A stretch of 64,000 nucleotides of DNA from Rhabdophis nuchalis. Its lineage: Eukaryota > Chordata > Lepidosauria > Squamata > Natricidae. The translations under genes were made by a program, and so were the position numbers. The notes under the pieces were generated by a model. That model worked only from the letters and a program-made list of their open reading frames with translations. It did no database searches and was not told where the DNA came from. The stretch is from NCBI GenBank assembly GCA_039707465.1, contig CM077648.1:19444119-19508118 (forward strand). Reading direction: 5' to 3'. Below are positions 54,672 through 63,875 of this stretch, one piece after another; the stretch's first letter is position 1, and each line of letters begins with the position of its first letter.

Positions 54672-55535
54672 GTTTAGCTGTTAATATCCATGCCAGTAAA
54701 ATGGCGTTTTTAGGGTGGGGCTGGTAAGGCAGATCAGGAGTCCAAAGTCCTCAAAGTTGTACAGCTGCAAAATTCAGAAGCCAACAGAGAAACACTTTTC
54801 CAACTCCATAGGTATAATAACGAAGGCAATCCAGAAAGGAAAACACAAATCCAAAAAAAGAAAATTCTTCATCAATAATTAGAGGAAGTCCAAATCGCAA
54901 AGAGACACTGGTAATTTTCCATAGGTCATAGTCAGTCGGGGACAAAGAGAAGCCATTTTCCGCCCAAACTCAGAGCCCGAGGGAGAAAGCGGTTAAAAAG
55001 CAAAAAAGAAACTGTTTCAGCCAGACCTCGAGACATAATTGCAAACAAGCCACAAAGTACTTTCCCTTGTTAGAGACCATCCAGATTTAAAGTTTCCGAT
55101 TCCTCGCAACGAGGCATTTCCGAGTGCCGCTTTTAGTCCAAGGGGGGGTTTTTGGGAACAAACACCCCCCTCCAGTCCCTTTCAGCCCGGCTGACAGTAC
55201 ACAAAAAGAAAAGTTTTAAACGCTCACTCTCCGCTCGCAGCTGAGGTCCCGAAAAGCCTCCCGACTCTTCCGATCTTCTCTCTTCATAGAATTAAATGGT
55301 GCCGCCAACCTTTGGCGAAGGGAAGACCCCCCGCAGCATGTCCTCTTCCACCTAAGCCGAGGAGCAGGGTCGCTCTCCCCGCTGCCGCGGGGGGGGGGGC
55401 TTCCCTGTCGAGCCGGCTTTACGGGAGAAGCCCCAAACAAGGGGCTTCTCGCCCCCGTGGGGGGGCAGGAAAAGGATCAAAGCGGCGAGCGAACCCTAAG
55501 TTCGCCCGGCGCCGCCGGAGCCGGAACCAGAAGCC
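54672..55535 (-). promoter_or_regulatory. 5'UTR/promoter region of the L1-like element
   Basis: About 860 bp precede ORF1 on the minus strand. The outermost 200 bp (about 55340-55535) are GC- and CpG-rich, including G-runs at 55388-55400 and 55457-55465. L1 5'UTRs carry an internal polymerase II promoter; none of its sites was identified individually. Confidence 0.6.
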
Positions 55536-55559
55536 GTTCTCCATTTTTTCTTGTTCCTC

Positions 55560-56400
55560 CATTTTTCCTTGTTAATGTAACACTGATTATCTGTATTTTC
55601 TGCATTTCATAATATATTAAGCTAATCATGATCTTCTGAGGGGCGAGATTGATTTAATTTGTCAAGATGTCATTGTGCAAATAACATGTAAATTGAATCA
55701 TTTGCATGGTGATACCATGGTCATCTTTGTGACTTATTATGGGATACCTGTGCATTGTTGCTAAGCCTCAATTTCCTTAAACTAATACATTGTCAGAGCT
55801 GCAAGATTTTACCTGAAATGGTGGAAGCACGTTGAATGGACCCAGCCTCTAGAAATAGAACAATTTCAGATAACTTGCGTGTCTGGCAATTATTGAAATA
55901 CTGGCATTGTCTGTGAGATTGTGGAATACAATGCTTGCAACAAAATTATATGGTAAAACAGCCAAGTCTCCACCCCAATGTTATTTAGCTTTTTTGCTTG
56001 AATGTGGTTGCTAATTTCTGTCTTCTTCAGCCAAGAACTCAAAACTATTGTGTTATGATGTGCTCCTCCTTTTTTCATTCCCTCTTGCATTTCAGCTTTT
56101 TTGCTTTATAAAGCAAGTTGTAGCTTTGACTTGAAACAAAGCAGTTTTGTCTTGAAGCAAACATTTCCAGATTGCTGGATGGATGATTTGGCAGAGTTCT
56201 CCATATTATTATTATTTTTTAAAGTCTGAAATGGGTAGATGAGCCAAGCAGGAAAAGGTGCACAAAACCAAAATGTAAGGAAGGAAGGGTTTGTCAGCTT
56301 ATATTTCCTGTAGAGAAAGTCACCTTATTTCATTATATGAAATGGCTAATATATTACTAGAAAGTGGATTTATTGATTTGTTCACGAGTGTAGGTATGCT
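55560..56400. other. Intronic DNA, no feature recognised
   Basis: No feature recognised. Confidence 0.45.
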
Positions 56401-56415
56401 GGTTTTGTTGTATTC

Positions 56416-56815
56416 AGGTCTTTTCCCATGTAAGATTGAGATTGTCTTGGCAACGTTTCGGTAAGGTTGCACTCGCCATCTTCAGGCTGGTGTTTTCAGA
56501 TTCGTGCTTGTGTGAAGATGGCTAGTGTGACCTCGCTGAAATGTTGCCAAAGGTCTTGGCGTATTTGGGTCTTTTCCCGTGTAAGATTGAGAGTATCTTG
56601 GCGACGTTTCGAGGAGGTTCCACTCGCCATCTTCAGGCTGGTGCCTTTGACTTCGTGCTTGTGTGAGCAAAGCCTTTGCACAAGCATGAAGCCAAAGGCA
56701 CCAGCCTGAAGATGGCGAGTGGGACCTCGTTGAAACGTCGCCAAGATACTCTCAATCTTACATGGGAAAAGTCCCAAATATGCCAAGACTTGCATACCTG
56801 TACCCATGAAAATCT
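56416..56815. mobile_element. Penelope-like terminal inverted structure
   Basis: Four partial copies of one module alternate in orientation: minus at 56416-56508, plus at 56512-56560, minus at 56564-56672, plus at 56681-56790. The last two form a palindrome with arms of about 105 bp around a 10-bp spacer. Each module contains CTGAAGATGGCGAGTGG, then a short pairing block, then GAAACGTCGCC, features I associate with the terminal repeats of Penelope-like elements. The enclosed frames on both strands are shadows. No reverse transcriptase is present. Confidence 0.6.
56706..56739 (+). ncRNA. Hammerhead-ribozyme-like core (candidate)
   Basis: The order CTGAAGA (56706-56712), a stem with GCGAG and CTCGT (within 56713-56731), then GAAAC (56732-56736) and GTC (56737-56739) reproduces the conserved hammerhead core; the seventh core position varies in known ribozymes. 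Stem I and stem III pairing is not convincing on a single copy, so any activity would probably need a dimer or is lost. A reversed relative lies in the minus module at 56564-56672. Confidence 0.35.
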
Positions 56816-56829
56816 ATGAAAACACACAC

Positions 56830-57380
56830 ACACACACATATCCATATTCACATGATATTAAAAGGGAAATTGATAGGAGTAACTGTTACAGCAGAAGCAA
56901 ATGTGGTTGCATCAATACTTCTAAGACTGGTTGATTGAATGGTTGACTATTTTTTGATAAAGCTGTATCTGAGAAATTAAGCCAGTTATGATCTGAAGGC
57001 AGAAAAAGCAGTCTTTCTTTCTATTTAATTTTTAAAAAGCAATTTTTTAAATTAAATAGATTTAGGCTGAGTACTTGAAAAGCCATTAAACTATGTATTT
57101 ACTCCCTTAAATAGAGTTGGGTGTCTGTATAATAAATGAGTTGTTTTAATAGAGTTTGTTCTTCTGTTTATTGTGGAATTCATAAAATCTGGTTGGGTCT
57201 GACGCAGATACAGCATTTCCAATTAGTTAATTGAGACTGAAGGAACACAGAGCAACTGTTTATTTCCTCTCAGTTTTTCCATTCTTGCAAGAAAACATTG
57301 TGTTCCCATTTTTCCATTGGTACAGGTTTAATGTATAATGCTCTTTATATTAATGATGATTAATTCCTTAGTCATTCACT
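56830..57380. other. Intronic DNA, no feature recognised
   Basis: A short CA run at about 56822-56838. No other feature recognised. Confidence 0.45.
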
Positions 57381-57385
57381 GAAAT

Positions 57386-57792
57386 CAGGGGTGTCAAACT
57401 GAATTTCTTTGAGGGCCGGATCAGCATTGTAGTTCTCTGCAGGCCTGCCATGGGGTGGGGTGGGGAGGTGGGAAAGAGGCCTCCTACAGCACCCTGCCGG
57501 CCAAAATTGGGTACCGGGGGCCTCACGCGCCCACTCCATACCCCATTTTCATCCTGGATGGCCTCCTACAACACCCTGCAGCCAAAATGGGGTGTATGGG
57601 AGTCTTGTGCACCATCTCACACTCTGTTTTGGCTGGCAGAGTGCTGCAGGAGGCCGTCCAGGCTGAAAATGGGGCGTGGGGGGGGGGGGAGGGTTTGGCT
57701 GCCAGAGGCACCACAGGCCAGTCCTTTGCTACTTCCAGGCTGGCCCTACGGGCCAGATTTAAGTTCTTTTAAGCCTTAAGTTTGACACCCCT
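57386..57792. mobile_element. hAT element (long CAGGGGTGTCAAACTC family)
   Basis: Left end CAGGGGTGTCAAACTG, right end AAGTTTGACACCCCT. Flanks ACTGAAAT and AGTTAAAT agree at six of eight. The body has repeated GCCnAAAATGGGG and CAGCACCCTGC blocks, which generate overlapping frames on both strands. Confidence 0.78.
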
Positions 57793-57960
57793 AGTTAAAT
57801 GATTAGCTCCTAGTCTAATTGAGAAGTTGAAACTGACTGTGACCAGTGTACCAAAAGCAGTTCTAATATGGTGCATCACCCCAATTTTTGAAATAAATTG
57901 TGAATAGGAAAAATGATTTACTCTAAATTGATGCAAAAGAACAGAAGGCAGGTCCTATGG

Positions 57961-58788
57961 CAGTGATGGCTAACCTTTTTTGGCTCACGTGCCAAAAGCG
58001 GGGGGAGCGCATAATACTATGTGTGAGACCCCCTGCTTTTGGCGCGCTTTTTTCACCCTCCCCAGGCTCCAGAGGCTTTCTAGATGCCTGGGGAAGGTGA
58101 AAACAGCCTCCCCTCCCCACCTCCAGAGTCTTCAGGAGCTTCCCTGAAACCTCCAGAGGGCGAAAAATGGCCTCAAAAGAAGCCCTTAACCAGGGGGTGT
58201 GGTTCAAGTGGGTGATGCCAGAGGGAATGTTGGTGTTCTGGGAGGGAGGAAGAGTACGAATTAAAACAGTTGCAGAGGCGGAAGCCTTTCTTAAAAAACA
58301 TTCATCAATCCTGGAGGATGAAAATGGGGGAGCAGAGGATGCCGCGGTCCCGCCCACTGGGGGCCTGGGAGAAGAAGACACAATTGCCAAAAGACTTAGA
58401 TCTCAAAAGTGACTTTATCTTAGTATACCACAATTTTTGTTTGGATGTTCATACATGATTGCTAGCATAGTTTTTACAATGATATATTTGCATTTCTTTC
58501 CACTTTGTAGTACAAATGAAAATTTGATGTATTATTTATATTTTGTTATGAAGCCTCGGAAGGGGTCAACGACTTCGACGTGAAAGTTCTCACAATATCT
58601 TTTACACCCCCTACCCTTTACCCTATTTGTAAAAAATTATAAAACCCAATAAAACTTAAAAAAAAAAAAAAAAGAAGAAGCCCTAAATCAGCTGGCCAGC
58701 TGAAGCTGACAGGGCAATGCCTCGCGTGCCCTAAGAAATGGTTCTGCGTGCCACCTGTGGCACCCGTGCCATAGGTTCGCCATCACTG
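57961..58788. mobile_element. hAT element (CAGTGATGGCGAACC family) split by an ORF1-only element
   Basis: Left end CAGTGATGGCTAACC, right end AGGTTCGCCATCACTG. Flanks TCCTATGG (57953-57960) and CCCTATGG (58789-58796) form an 8-bp duplication with one mismatch. The L1-like element at 58187-58674 is inserted in its interior. Confidence 0.85.
58187..58674 (+). mobile_element. 5'-truncated ORF1-only L1-like element, copy B
   Basis: It opens inside ORF1 and encodes GVWFKWVMPEGMLVFWEGGR, then AEAEAFLKKHSSI, ending IAKRLRSQK and a stop at 58412. The 3'UTR follows at once, with AATAAA (58648-58653) and an A-tail. The target duplication AAGAAGCCCT is at 58177-58186 and 58675-58684. No ORF2 is present between stop and tail. 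Confidence 0.85.
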
Positions 58789-58799
58789 CCCTATGGCAT

Positions 58800-59512
58800 T
58801 ATCCACATATATGTTCTCTTGGTGCAGACTTTTATACTATAAATTATAGGGATAGGAAACCTCTTAATGGATGAATTCAGCCACTTATTTCAATCTACCC
58901 AGACTTGATCGATAAGGACCCAGTACATCAAAAGCTGTCGTTTCTGCAAGGCAAGGCTGCCTGGTTTTGTTTATTAACTTTTGTTTTCACAGCCACATCA
59001 GTGCCTATGTGTGCGCAAGCAAGAATGTTCAGGGATATTCAATCCTGAGTAATAATCAGTAGACTATTTCAGGAATCTAGCCGCAAAATGCACTTAAAAA
59101 TATGCTTTTGTTTGGAAGTAATTGAATCAGCCCATAATATGTATGAAAACTGCTTTCAGGGTTTTTCCCCCCAGTACTGTTTTTGCCAGCATAAGGTCTT
59201 TTATTTTTCTTTACTGCAGCCATAGCAAAAAAAAAAAAAAAAGATTGGATGAAACGAAGAGTTTGTAAGTTGGGAGGGAAGGGGAGACAACTAAGGAAAG
59301 AAACAAATATTTCAAGTGTTCTTAAGAAATTATTTCATATCAGATTAACTGAGCATCAGTTTTGCGACTTAAATGCAATAGTCGCGCTCAGAGCACTATT
59401 AATTTTTAATCAGAATTGAGGATCATGCTCAGGATCTCCAGAATAATTTAATATACTGTGGGTGAAGAATACATTTGATGACATCTTTGCACAAATTGGT
59501 ACTGGTACCTGG
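58800..59512. other. Intronic DNA, no feature recognised
   Basis: A 15-bp A-run at about 59227-59241. No other feature recognised. Confidence 0.45.
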
Positions 59513-59522
59513 AGCTCCCAGC

Positions 59523-59776
59523 CAGAGGTGGTATTTAGCAGGTTCTGACCAGTTCTGGAGAACCGGTAGCGAAAATTTTGAGTAGTTCGGAGAACCGGTA
59601 AATATCACCTCTGACTGGCCCTGCCCCCATCTATTCTCCGCCTCCCGAATCCCAGCTGATCGGGAGGAAATGGGGATTTTGCAGTATCCTTCCCCTGCCA
59701 CGCCCACCAAGTCACACACGCCAAGCCATGCCACGCCCACAAAACCAGTAGTAAAAAAAATTGAATCCCACCACTG
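59523..59776. mobile_element. hAT MITE (AGCAGGTTCTGACC family), best copy
   Basis: Left end CAGAGGTGGTATTTAGCAGG, right end TTGAATCCCACCACTG. Flanks CTCCCAGC and GTCCCAGC form an 8-bp duplication with one mismatch. Relatives at 15253 and 41109. Confidence 0.83.
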
Positions 59777-59784
59777 GTCCCAGC

Positions 59785-60588
59785 TATATGTTTTGGAAGT
59801 CATTTCAAGGAATCATTGCAACTTACATGCACTGTAGAGCTGAAACAGCAGCTCTAAAGGGAAATTGCTGCAGACATTTTATATATTTTAATATCTATAA
59901 ATATGTATATTATATGTGAACATTTTCTAAGGAAGTATGATAGCTGGCTGAAAAGTAGAAGAATAATCATCATCAAAAAAAAAAAAACTCAGACTTCACA
60001 GATGTGGTGTACGAGGAACTGAAATGTAAATGCATGGGACGAAGGCTTTTGTTTTTAAGCTTTGATTCACATAGCTACCTCCAAAATTCTCCTTCAGTTT
60101 ATTTTAGGACTAATTCATTGGCGGTCTGTGCATGCAGCAGAAAGCAAAGCCAGTTGGATAAATGAGACGATGCCATATACGTTGTCACTATTGTATAAAC
60201 TGCAAGTGTGTGTTTTTTGTTAATATGTTGGAAGCGTTTTATCGTTTATGCATGGGCCAGTCGAGTTATAAATCCATCCAATATACAATGCCACTCTTGT
60301 TTAATTTTAGGATGCAGCTGGTTTGCTCTTCAGTTTTGCTTTGCTGGGTGTAGATGTCTTGCTCTTCAATGTACTGATCTTTGGGTGTTTGGAATAAGAC
60401 TTTGATTAACAGCTGATGTAAGTTTGGCTATACTGACAAGTCCCACTGATTAGCATTTTTAAGCATGAATTAAGTCAATGGGACTTCAGAAAGTGTTTGA
60501 TCTGCAATGTGATTTTAGAAGCTAAAATGTAATGGACCCTATGGGACCCTACATTGCTTATGTAATTTGTTTCCTTTTCTCTTTTCAG
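59785..60588. other. Intronic DNA before the linker exon
   Basis: An A-run lies at about 59976-59988. A polypyrimidine tract precedes the acceptor at 60588. No transposon recognised. Confidence 0.45.
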
Positions 60589-60631
60589 AGCACCTGCAGC
60601 TCCAAAGCCAGATCCAATTCCTGTGCAACAG
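60589..60631 (+). CDS. PDLIM5: PDLIM5 exon: short linker
   Basis: A 43-bp exon lies between a strong acceptor (CTCTTTTCAG, ending 60588) and the donor GTAAGA. Its first base completes the Arg codon left open by the PDZ exon. It then encodes APAAPKPDPIPVQQ and ends in phase 0. This matches the start of the proline-rich linker after the PDZ domain in PDLIM5, which mammals begin with a very similar Ala/Pro/Lys string. The phase match with both neighbours makes the assignment firm despite the short length. No domain is expected here; the segment is probably a flexible tether. Confidence 0.9.
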
Positions 60632-60991
60632 GTAAGAGGTTCTTCCCAGGTCCTAAGTACAGGAGAATTCCTGCTGCAGCCAATTTACTCATTCACATCC
60701 CTCAATGCTCCTTTTAATCAATATTGTCGATCTGAAAAGCTCTTCCAATGCAACGCGGTTCTGTTGTGTGTCCATGTCATTCATTTGGACATGCTATTTT
60801 GAAAATCTTGAAACATGCCATTTTCTTTTATCCAAAAATTTGGTCCTCAGGTATAATTTTTGGCTTTGAAAGTCCTCTTTACTGCTTGGCATTGGCCAGA
60901 TTTGTATCAAGTGATAAGTGACCAATATACAAGTTTTCAAATATTTCAAAAACAAGGACTAACATGGGAAATGACTACTGTAGTTACAATA

Positions 60992-61225
60992 CAATACAAT
61001 AGCAGAGTTGGAAGGGACCTTGGAGGTCATCTAGTCCAACTCCCTGTCTAGGCAGAAAGCCCTATACCATTTCAGACAAATGGCTATCCAACATCTTCTT
61101 GAAGACTTGAGGAGTTGGGGCATTCACAACTTCTGGAGGCAAGCTGTTCCACTGACTAATTGTTCTGTCAGGAAATTTCTCCTCAGTTCTAAGTTGCTTC
61201 TCTCCTTGATTAGTTTCCACCCAAA
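60992..61225 (-). mobile_element. CR1 LINE 3' fragment
   Basis: AATAGCAGAGTTGGAAGGG at the left is the CR1 3' end in reverse. The minus-strand frame (61062-61259) reads SQWNSLPPEVVNAP, the conserved ORF2 tail. Confidence 0.87.
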
Positions 61226-61229
61226 AGTT

Positions 61230-61470
61230 CTTAACAACTTTTCTTTGAGTTGAATTCAACTCCTAGGAATTTCGTAATCACCCTTCCACAGCTTTTTTTT
61301 TGATAACAATGAAGAAGTGATTTGCACAATTTTTCCATTTTAGTATAGTTCCCCGCCTCCTTTCTAATCCAATCTACCATCCTGGGATTTCCTAATTATT
61401 CTCCATTCAAGTATTAACCAGTCCAGTTTACCTTCCAAGCCTAGATAAAAGTTAACAAAATGTTGTTCCT
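61230..61470 (-). mobile_element. 5S rRNA-derived SINE remnant
   Basis: TTCAAGTATTAACCAGTCC near 61407-61425 resembles the reverse of the 5S rRNA 3' portion, preceded by a body sharing AACTCCTAGG/TTTCGTAATCACC with the copy at 42185-42460. Diverged. Confidence 0.45.
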
Positions 61471-61474
61471 TGTA

Positions 61475-61584
61475 GGGATCATAAAAGATCCCAGTTCATT
61501 TCCTAAAATTTTAAGAGTAACTGATTGCAAGCATGTTTAGTAGGAGCTTTATAAAAAGGTGCAAATGAAATTAGATAAATAGGT
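61475..61584. other. Intronic DNA, no feature recognised
   Basis: No feature recognised. Confidence 0.35.
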
Positions 61585-61840
61585 ACCACTTCTGTGGGAG
61601 GGTAACAACGTTCCGTGTGCTTCAGCATGTAATCATGCTGATCACATGACCACAGAAGGACCATACTGGCTCCTTCAGCTGGAGATGAGCACATAATCAT
61701 AACATAGTGCTGTCCACATGGCCACAGAAGGTCCATAAAAGAACCACATTGGCTCCATCAGCTAAGAAGCAAAGGTGAGCACCATTTCCTAGAGCTGGAC
61801 TTGACTGGACAGAGAAAATATTTACCTTTACCTTTTATAA
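61585..61840 (+). mobile_element. Degraded Sauria-like SINE with internal duplication
   Basis: GGGAGGGTAACAACGTTCCG, CATGACCACAGAAGG and the tail TTTACCTTTACC match the 3' half of the SINE at 63400. The block GCTnnTCACATGnCCACAGAAGG is present twice (61633 and 61708), suggesting an internal tandem duplication. The head is missing. Confidence 0.65.
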
Positions 61841-62640
61841 AAGTGTGGCTTAATGTAAGACTTTTTCTGCCAGATCACTGAAAATATGATGCAATTACAA
61901 AGAGGAGTTTGCAAAGATGCAGAAAGATTTGCTTTCCTTAGTAGAACGTGATCAGGTGCCTATTGATTTATTTAACTACATTACAGATAAAATTCATGCA
62001 CAGCAAGTCTAATGGCTATTGTGGTACAAAGAACTGAGTAAAAGAAGACACACTGTCACATTATTTTGTAGCAAAGATACCAAACAAATTCCAAACAAAA
62101 TATGTGAGTTTGCCTTTAAGTTAAGGCAAGATAGCAATAGCTTTTAAATGAGGGGAAGGCAAGATTTAGGAATACCCAGAGCCTGATCATGTGCAATAAA
62201 ACTAGTAAATTGTTTTTCTCTGGGTGTCAAAGTTTTTAAATGACCTCAAACTACTTTTGAAAGTAACTTCTAAAAAACAAATATTGGTCATTTGTCACTA
62301 GAAAGGCAGGTCATTGTTCCAATATAGACCTGCCTGAGACACAATCCTTTAGTAAGTAAAAATCTTATTATGAGGATTCTGTCTAATTCTTGCACTGGAG
62401 GACTGCACTTTTCTCTTAATTGTTGGACCCAGTTTTACAATGAAGTTTTTGGCTAAAATAAATCTAAGGCTACCAGCTCAAGCATGTTGCGTTTTGTTTT
62501 AGTTTTTCTTTTCAATGACGCATGCTGTGTGATGTTGGCAGGTCAATGCTTTAAGGCCAAGGTCGTATACTTGTGCAACCGGTCAGTCATAAAATTGATG
62601 TTTCACAACAAAACTGCTGCAGATGTCATGGATATATTTT
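61841..62640. other. Intronic DNA, no feature recognised
   Basis: No feature recognised. Confidence 0.45.
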
Positions 62641-62642
62641 GC

Positions 62643-62685
62643 ATGTGTGTGTGTGTGTGTGTGCATGTGTGTGTGGCTTTTTTGT
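62643..62685. repeat. (GT)n microsatellite near splice acceptor
   Basis: About 40 bp of TG repeats with one interruption, ending about 28 bp before the acceptor of the long linker exon. A TTTTTGTGT... pyrimidine-rich stretch follows. Confidence 0.9.
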
Positions 62686-62713
62686 GTATTTTTTCTGTTT
62701 TTATTTCACCTAG

Positions 62714-63141
62714 GTAGAGCCCAAGGACCTAATTAAGCCTGTGCCCATTGCATCTCCAGCTGTGTCCAAAGTTACATCCACAACCGGCATGGCCTTCAAT
62801 AAGGCTCCTAGACCCTTTGGAGCTGTGTCCTCCTCCAAGGTCACTTCCATCCCATCACCGTCATCTGCCTTCACGCCCGCCAGTGCCAGTCTTCCATTAC
62901 ATGCTTCCCCTACACCTCTGGCCACTGTCACGCCTCCCCCGTTCACTGCCTCAGGAGCGCATGTTAACCCCAAAGCTAACGCTGACCAGCGTTGCCCTGT
63001 GCTGAGTGACGCAAAGCCTACCGTTACTACCCCATGGCAATCCCCACACAATGCACCGTTCAGCGAAAGGGCCCCTGAGGTGACAGAGGGGCAGCGAAGT
63101 GCATCCAGAGAGAACCAGGGTGACAGTAAACAGCAAAATGG
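62714..63141 (+). CDS. PDLIM5: PDLIM5 exon: long disordered linker
   Basis: A 428-bp exon between acceptor TTCACCTAG (ending 62713) and donor GTAGGT. It begins in phase 0 and ends two bases into a codon. It encodes VEPKDLIKPVPIASPAVSKV, NKAPRPFGAVSSSKVTSIP, SPSSAFTPA, and ends QGDSKQQNG. These are the hallmarks of the long PDLIM5 linker exon, especially the APRPFG and TSIPSPSSAFTP stretches. The region is Ser/Pro/Thr/Ala-rich and predicted disordered, with many possible phosphorylation sites. In mammals this exon is used in the long isoform that carries the LIM domains. The middle (residues about 55-120, ASLPLHASPTPL onward) is less like the mammalian sequence as recalled than the start, which is normal for disordered linkers. 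No frameshift or premature stop is seen. Confidence 0.93.
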
Positions 63142-63398
63142 GTAGGTTGATTTGGGGCCTAGTTTTTCTTCTTCTTCTTTTTCCTGTTTTAAAGGTCTCA
63201 AAAGTACTTCCTCGGTAATTCATTGATTGTGCTTTTTACCTGAAATTATAAACATTAAAAAAATCAGGTTAGTTTAGAAGGAACTTGTTTGATTTTATAA
63301 ACCAGATTTATAAATTGAGAGAGTGCTGAAGATGGTAGACGCCAAGCTGCAATGTTCAACGGCTCACAGCAATTTGAGAATCACTATTGAAGATTTAA
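63142..63398 (+). other. PDLIM5: PDLIM5 intron start
   Basis: A T/C-rich stretch follows the donor. No other feature recognised. Confidence 0.5.
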
Positions 63399-63399
63399 G

Positions 63400-63725
63400 G
63401 AGGGACGCGGTGCTCGGTGGCTAGGATGCTGAGCTTGTCGATTAGAAGGTTGGCAGTTCAACGGTTCGAATCCCTAGCACCGTGTAACGGAGTGAGCTCC
63501 CGTTACTTGTCCCAGCTTCTGCCAACCTAGCAGTTCGAAAGCATATGAAAAACGCAAGTAGAAAAATAGGGATCACTTTGGTGGGAAGGTAAGAGCGTTC
63601 TGTGTGCCTTTGGTGCTTAGTCATGCTGGCCACATGACCATGGAGACATCTTTGGACAGTGCTGGCTCTTTAGCTTTGAAACGGAGATGAGCACCGCCCC
63701 CCACAGTCGGGAATGACTAGCACAT
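63400..63725 (+). mobile_element. Sauria-like SINE
   Basis: Head GGAGGGACGCGGTGCTCGG with box B GGTTCGAATCC at 63462-63472. Body CTCCCGTTACTTGTCCCAGC and TTAGTCATGCTGGCC. Tail GTCGGGAATGACTAGCACAT. Its final A/T tail is fused to the L2-like tail at 63735. The tail resembles, as I recall, the BovB-type ending used by Sauria SINEs. Confidence 0.85.
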
Positions 63726-63734
63726 ATTTTTAAC

Positions 63735-63875
63735 GGTATATTTTTAACTTAGTGATTTTAAAAGTTTTTAACCATAATTTTAGCACAGACCCCTAAATTG
63801 AATCCTTTTTTATATTGTTATTGTATGTATTGTCTTTTTATCCTTTCTGTGCATCGCCCTGAGTATATTATGGTT
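63735..63875 (+). mobile_element. Possible L2-like tail fragment
   Basis: TTTTTAACTTAGTGATTTTAAAAG and GTGCATCGCCCTGAG look like the outer part of an L2-like LINE 3' tail. Diverged and without the usual tail repeat. Confidence 0.4.

Larger units (their letters stand above)
53545..55535 (-). mobile_element. Full-length ORF1-only L1-like element (HAL1-like)
   Basis: The element is bounded by a perfect 17-bp target duplication, GTTCTCCATTTTTTCTT (53528-53544 and 55536-55552), so both ends are certain. On the minus strand it has a GC-rich 5'UTR of about 860 bp, ORF1 (54671-53835), a 3'UTR of about 280 bp, AATAAA (53572-53577 read on the minus strand) and a short A-tail. ORF2, which in L1 encodes endonuclease and reverse transcriptase, is completely absent. 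The copies at 25911 and 58187 have the same ORF1-to-3'UTR junction. It lies antisense to PDLIM5. The perfect long target duplication suggests a fairly recent insertion. Confidence 0.87.
22934..60588 (+). other. PDLIM5: PDLIM5 intron, 37.7 kb
   Basis: A single intron separates the PDZ exon from the short linker exon, judged from phase compatibility (two bases at the end, one base at the start). It carries most of the mobile elements in the window. No alternative exon with conserved reading frame and splice sites was recognised within it, although tissue-specific PDLIM5 exons are known in mammals. Confidence 0.8.
60632..62713 (+). other. PDLIM5: PDLIM5 intron, 2.1 kb
   Basis: Contains a CR1 fragment, a 5S-like SINE remnant, a degraded tRNA-type SINE and a (GT)n microsatellite shortly before the acceptor. 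No additional exon recognised. Confidence 0.85.

Noticed and set aside
56467..56851. Overlapping frames with repeated Val/Ser/Trp-Arg-Arg-Phe strings
   Set aside because: All derive from the alternating modules of the Penelope-like inverted repeat.
62710..63223. 163- and 90-residue minus-strand frames opposite the PDLIM5 exon
   Set aside because: Antisense shadows of the exon; the + strand frame has matching splice sites and clear homology.
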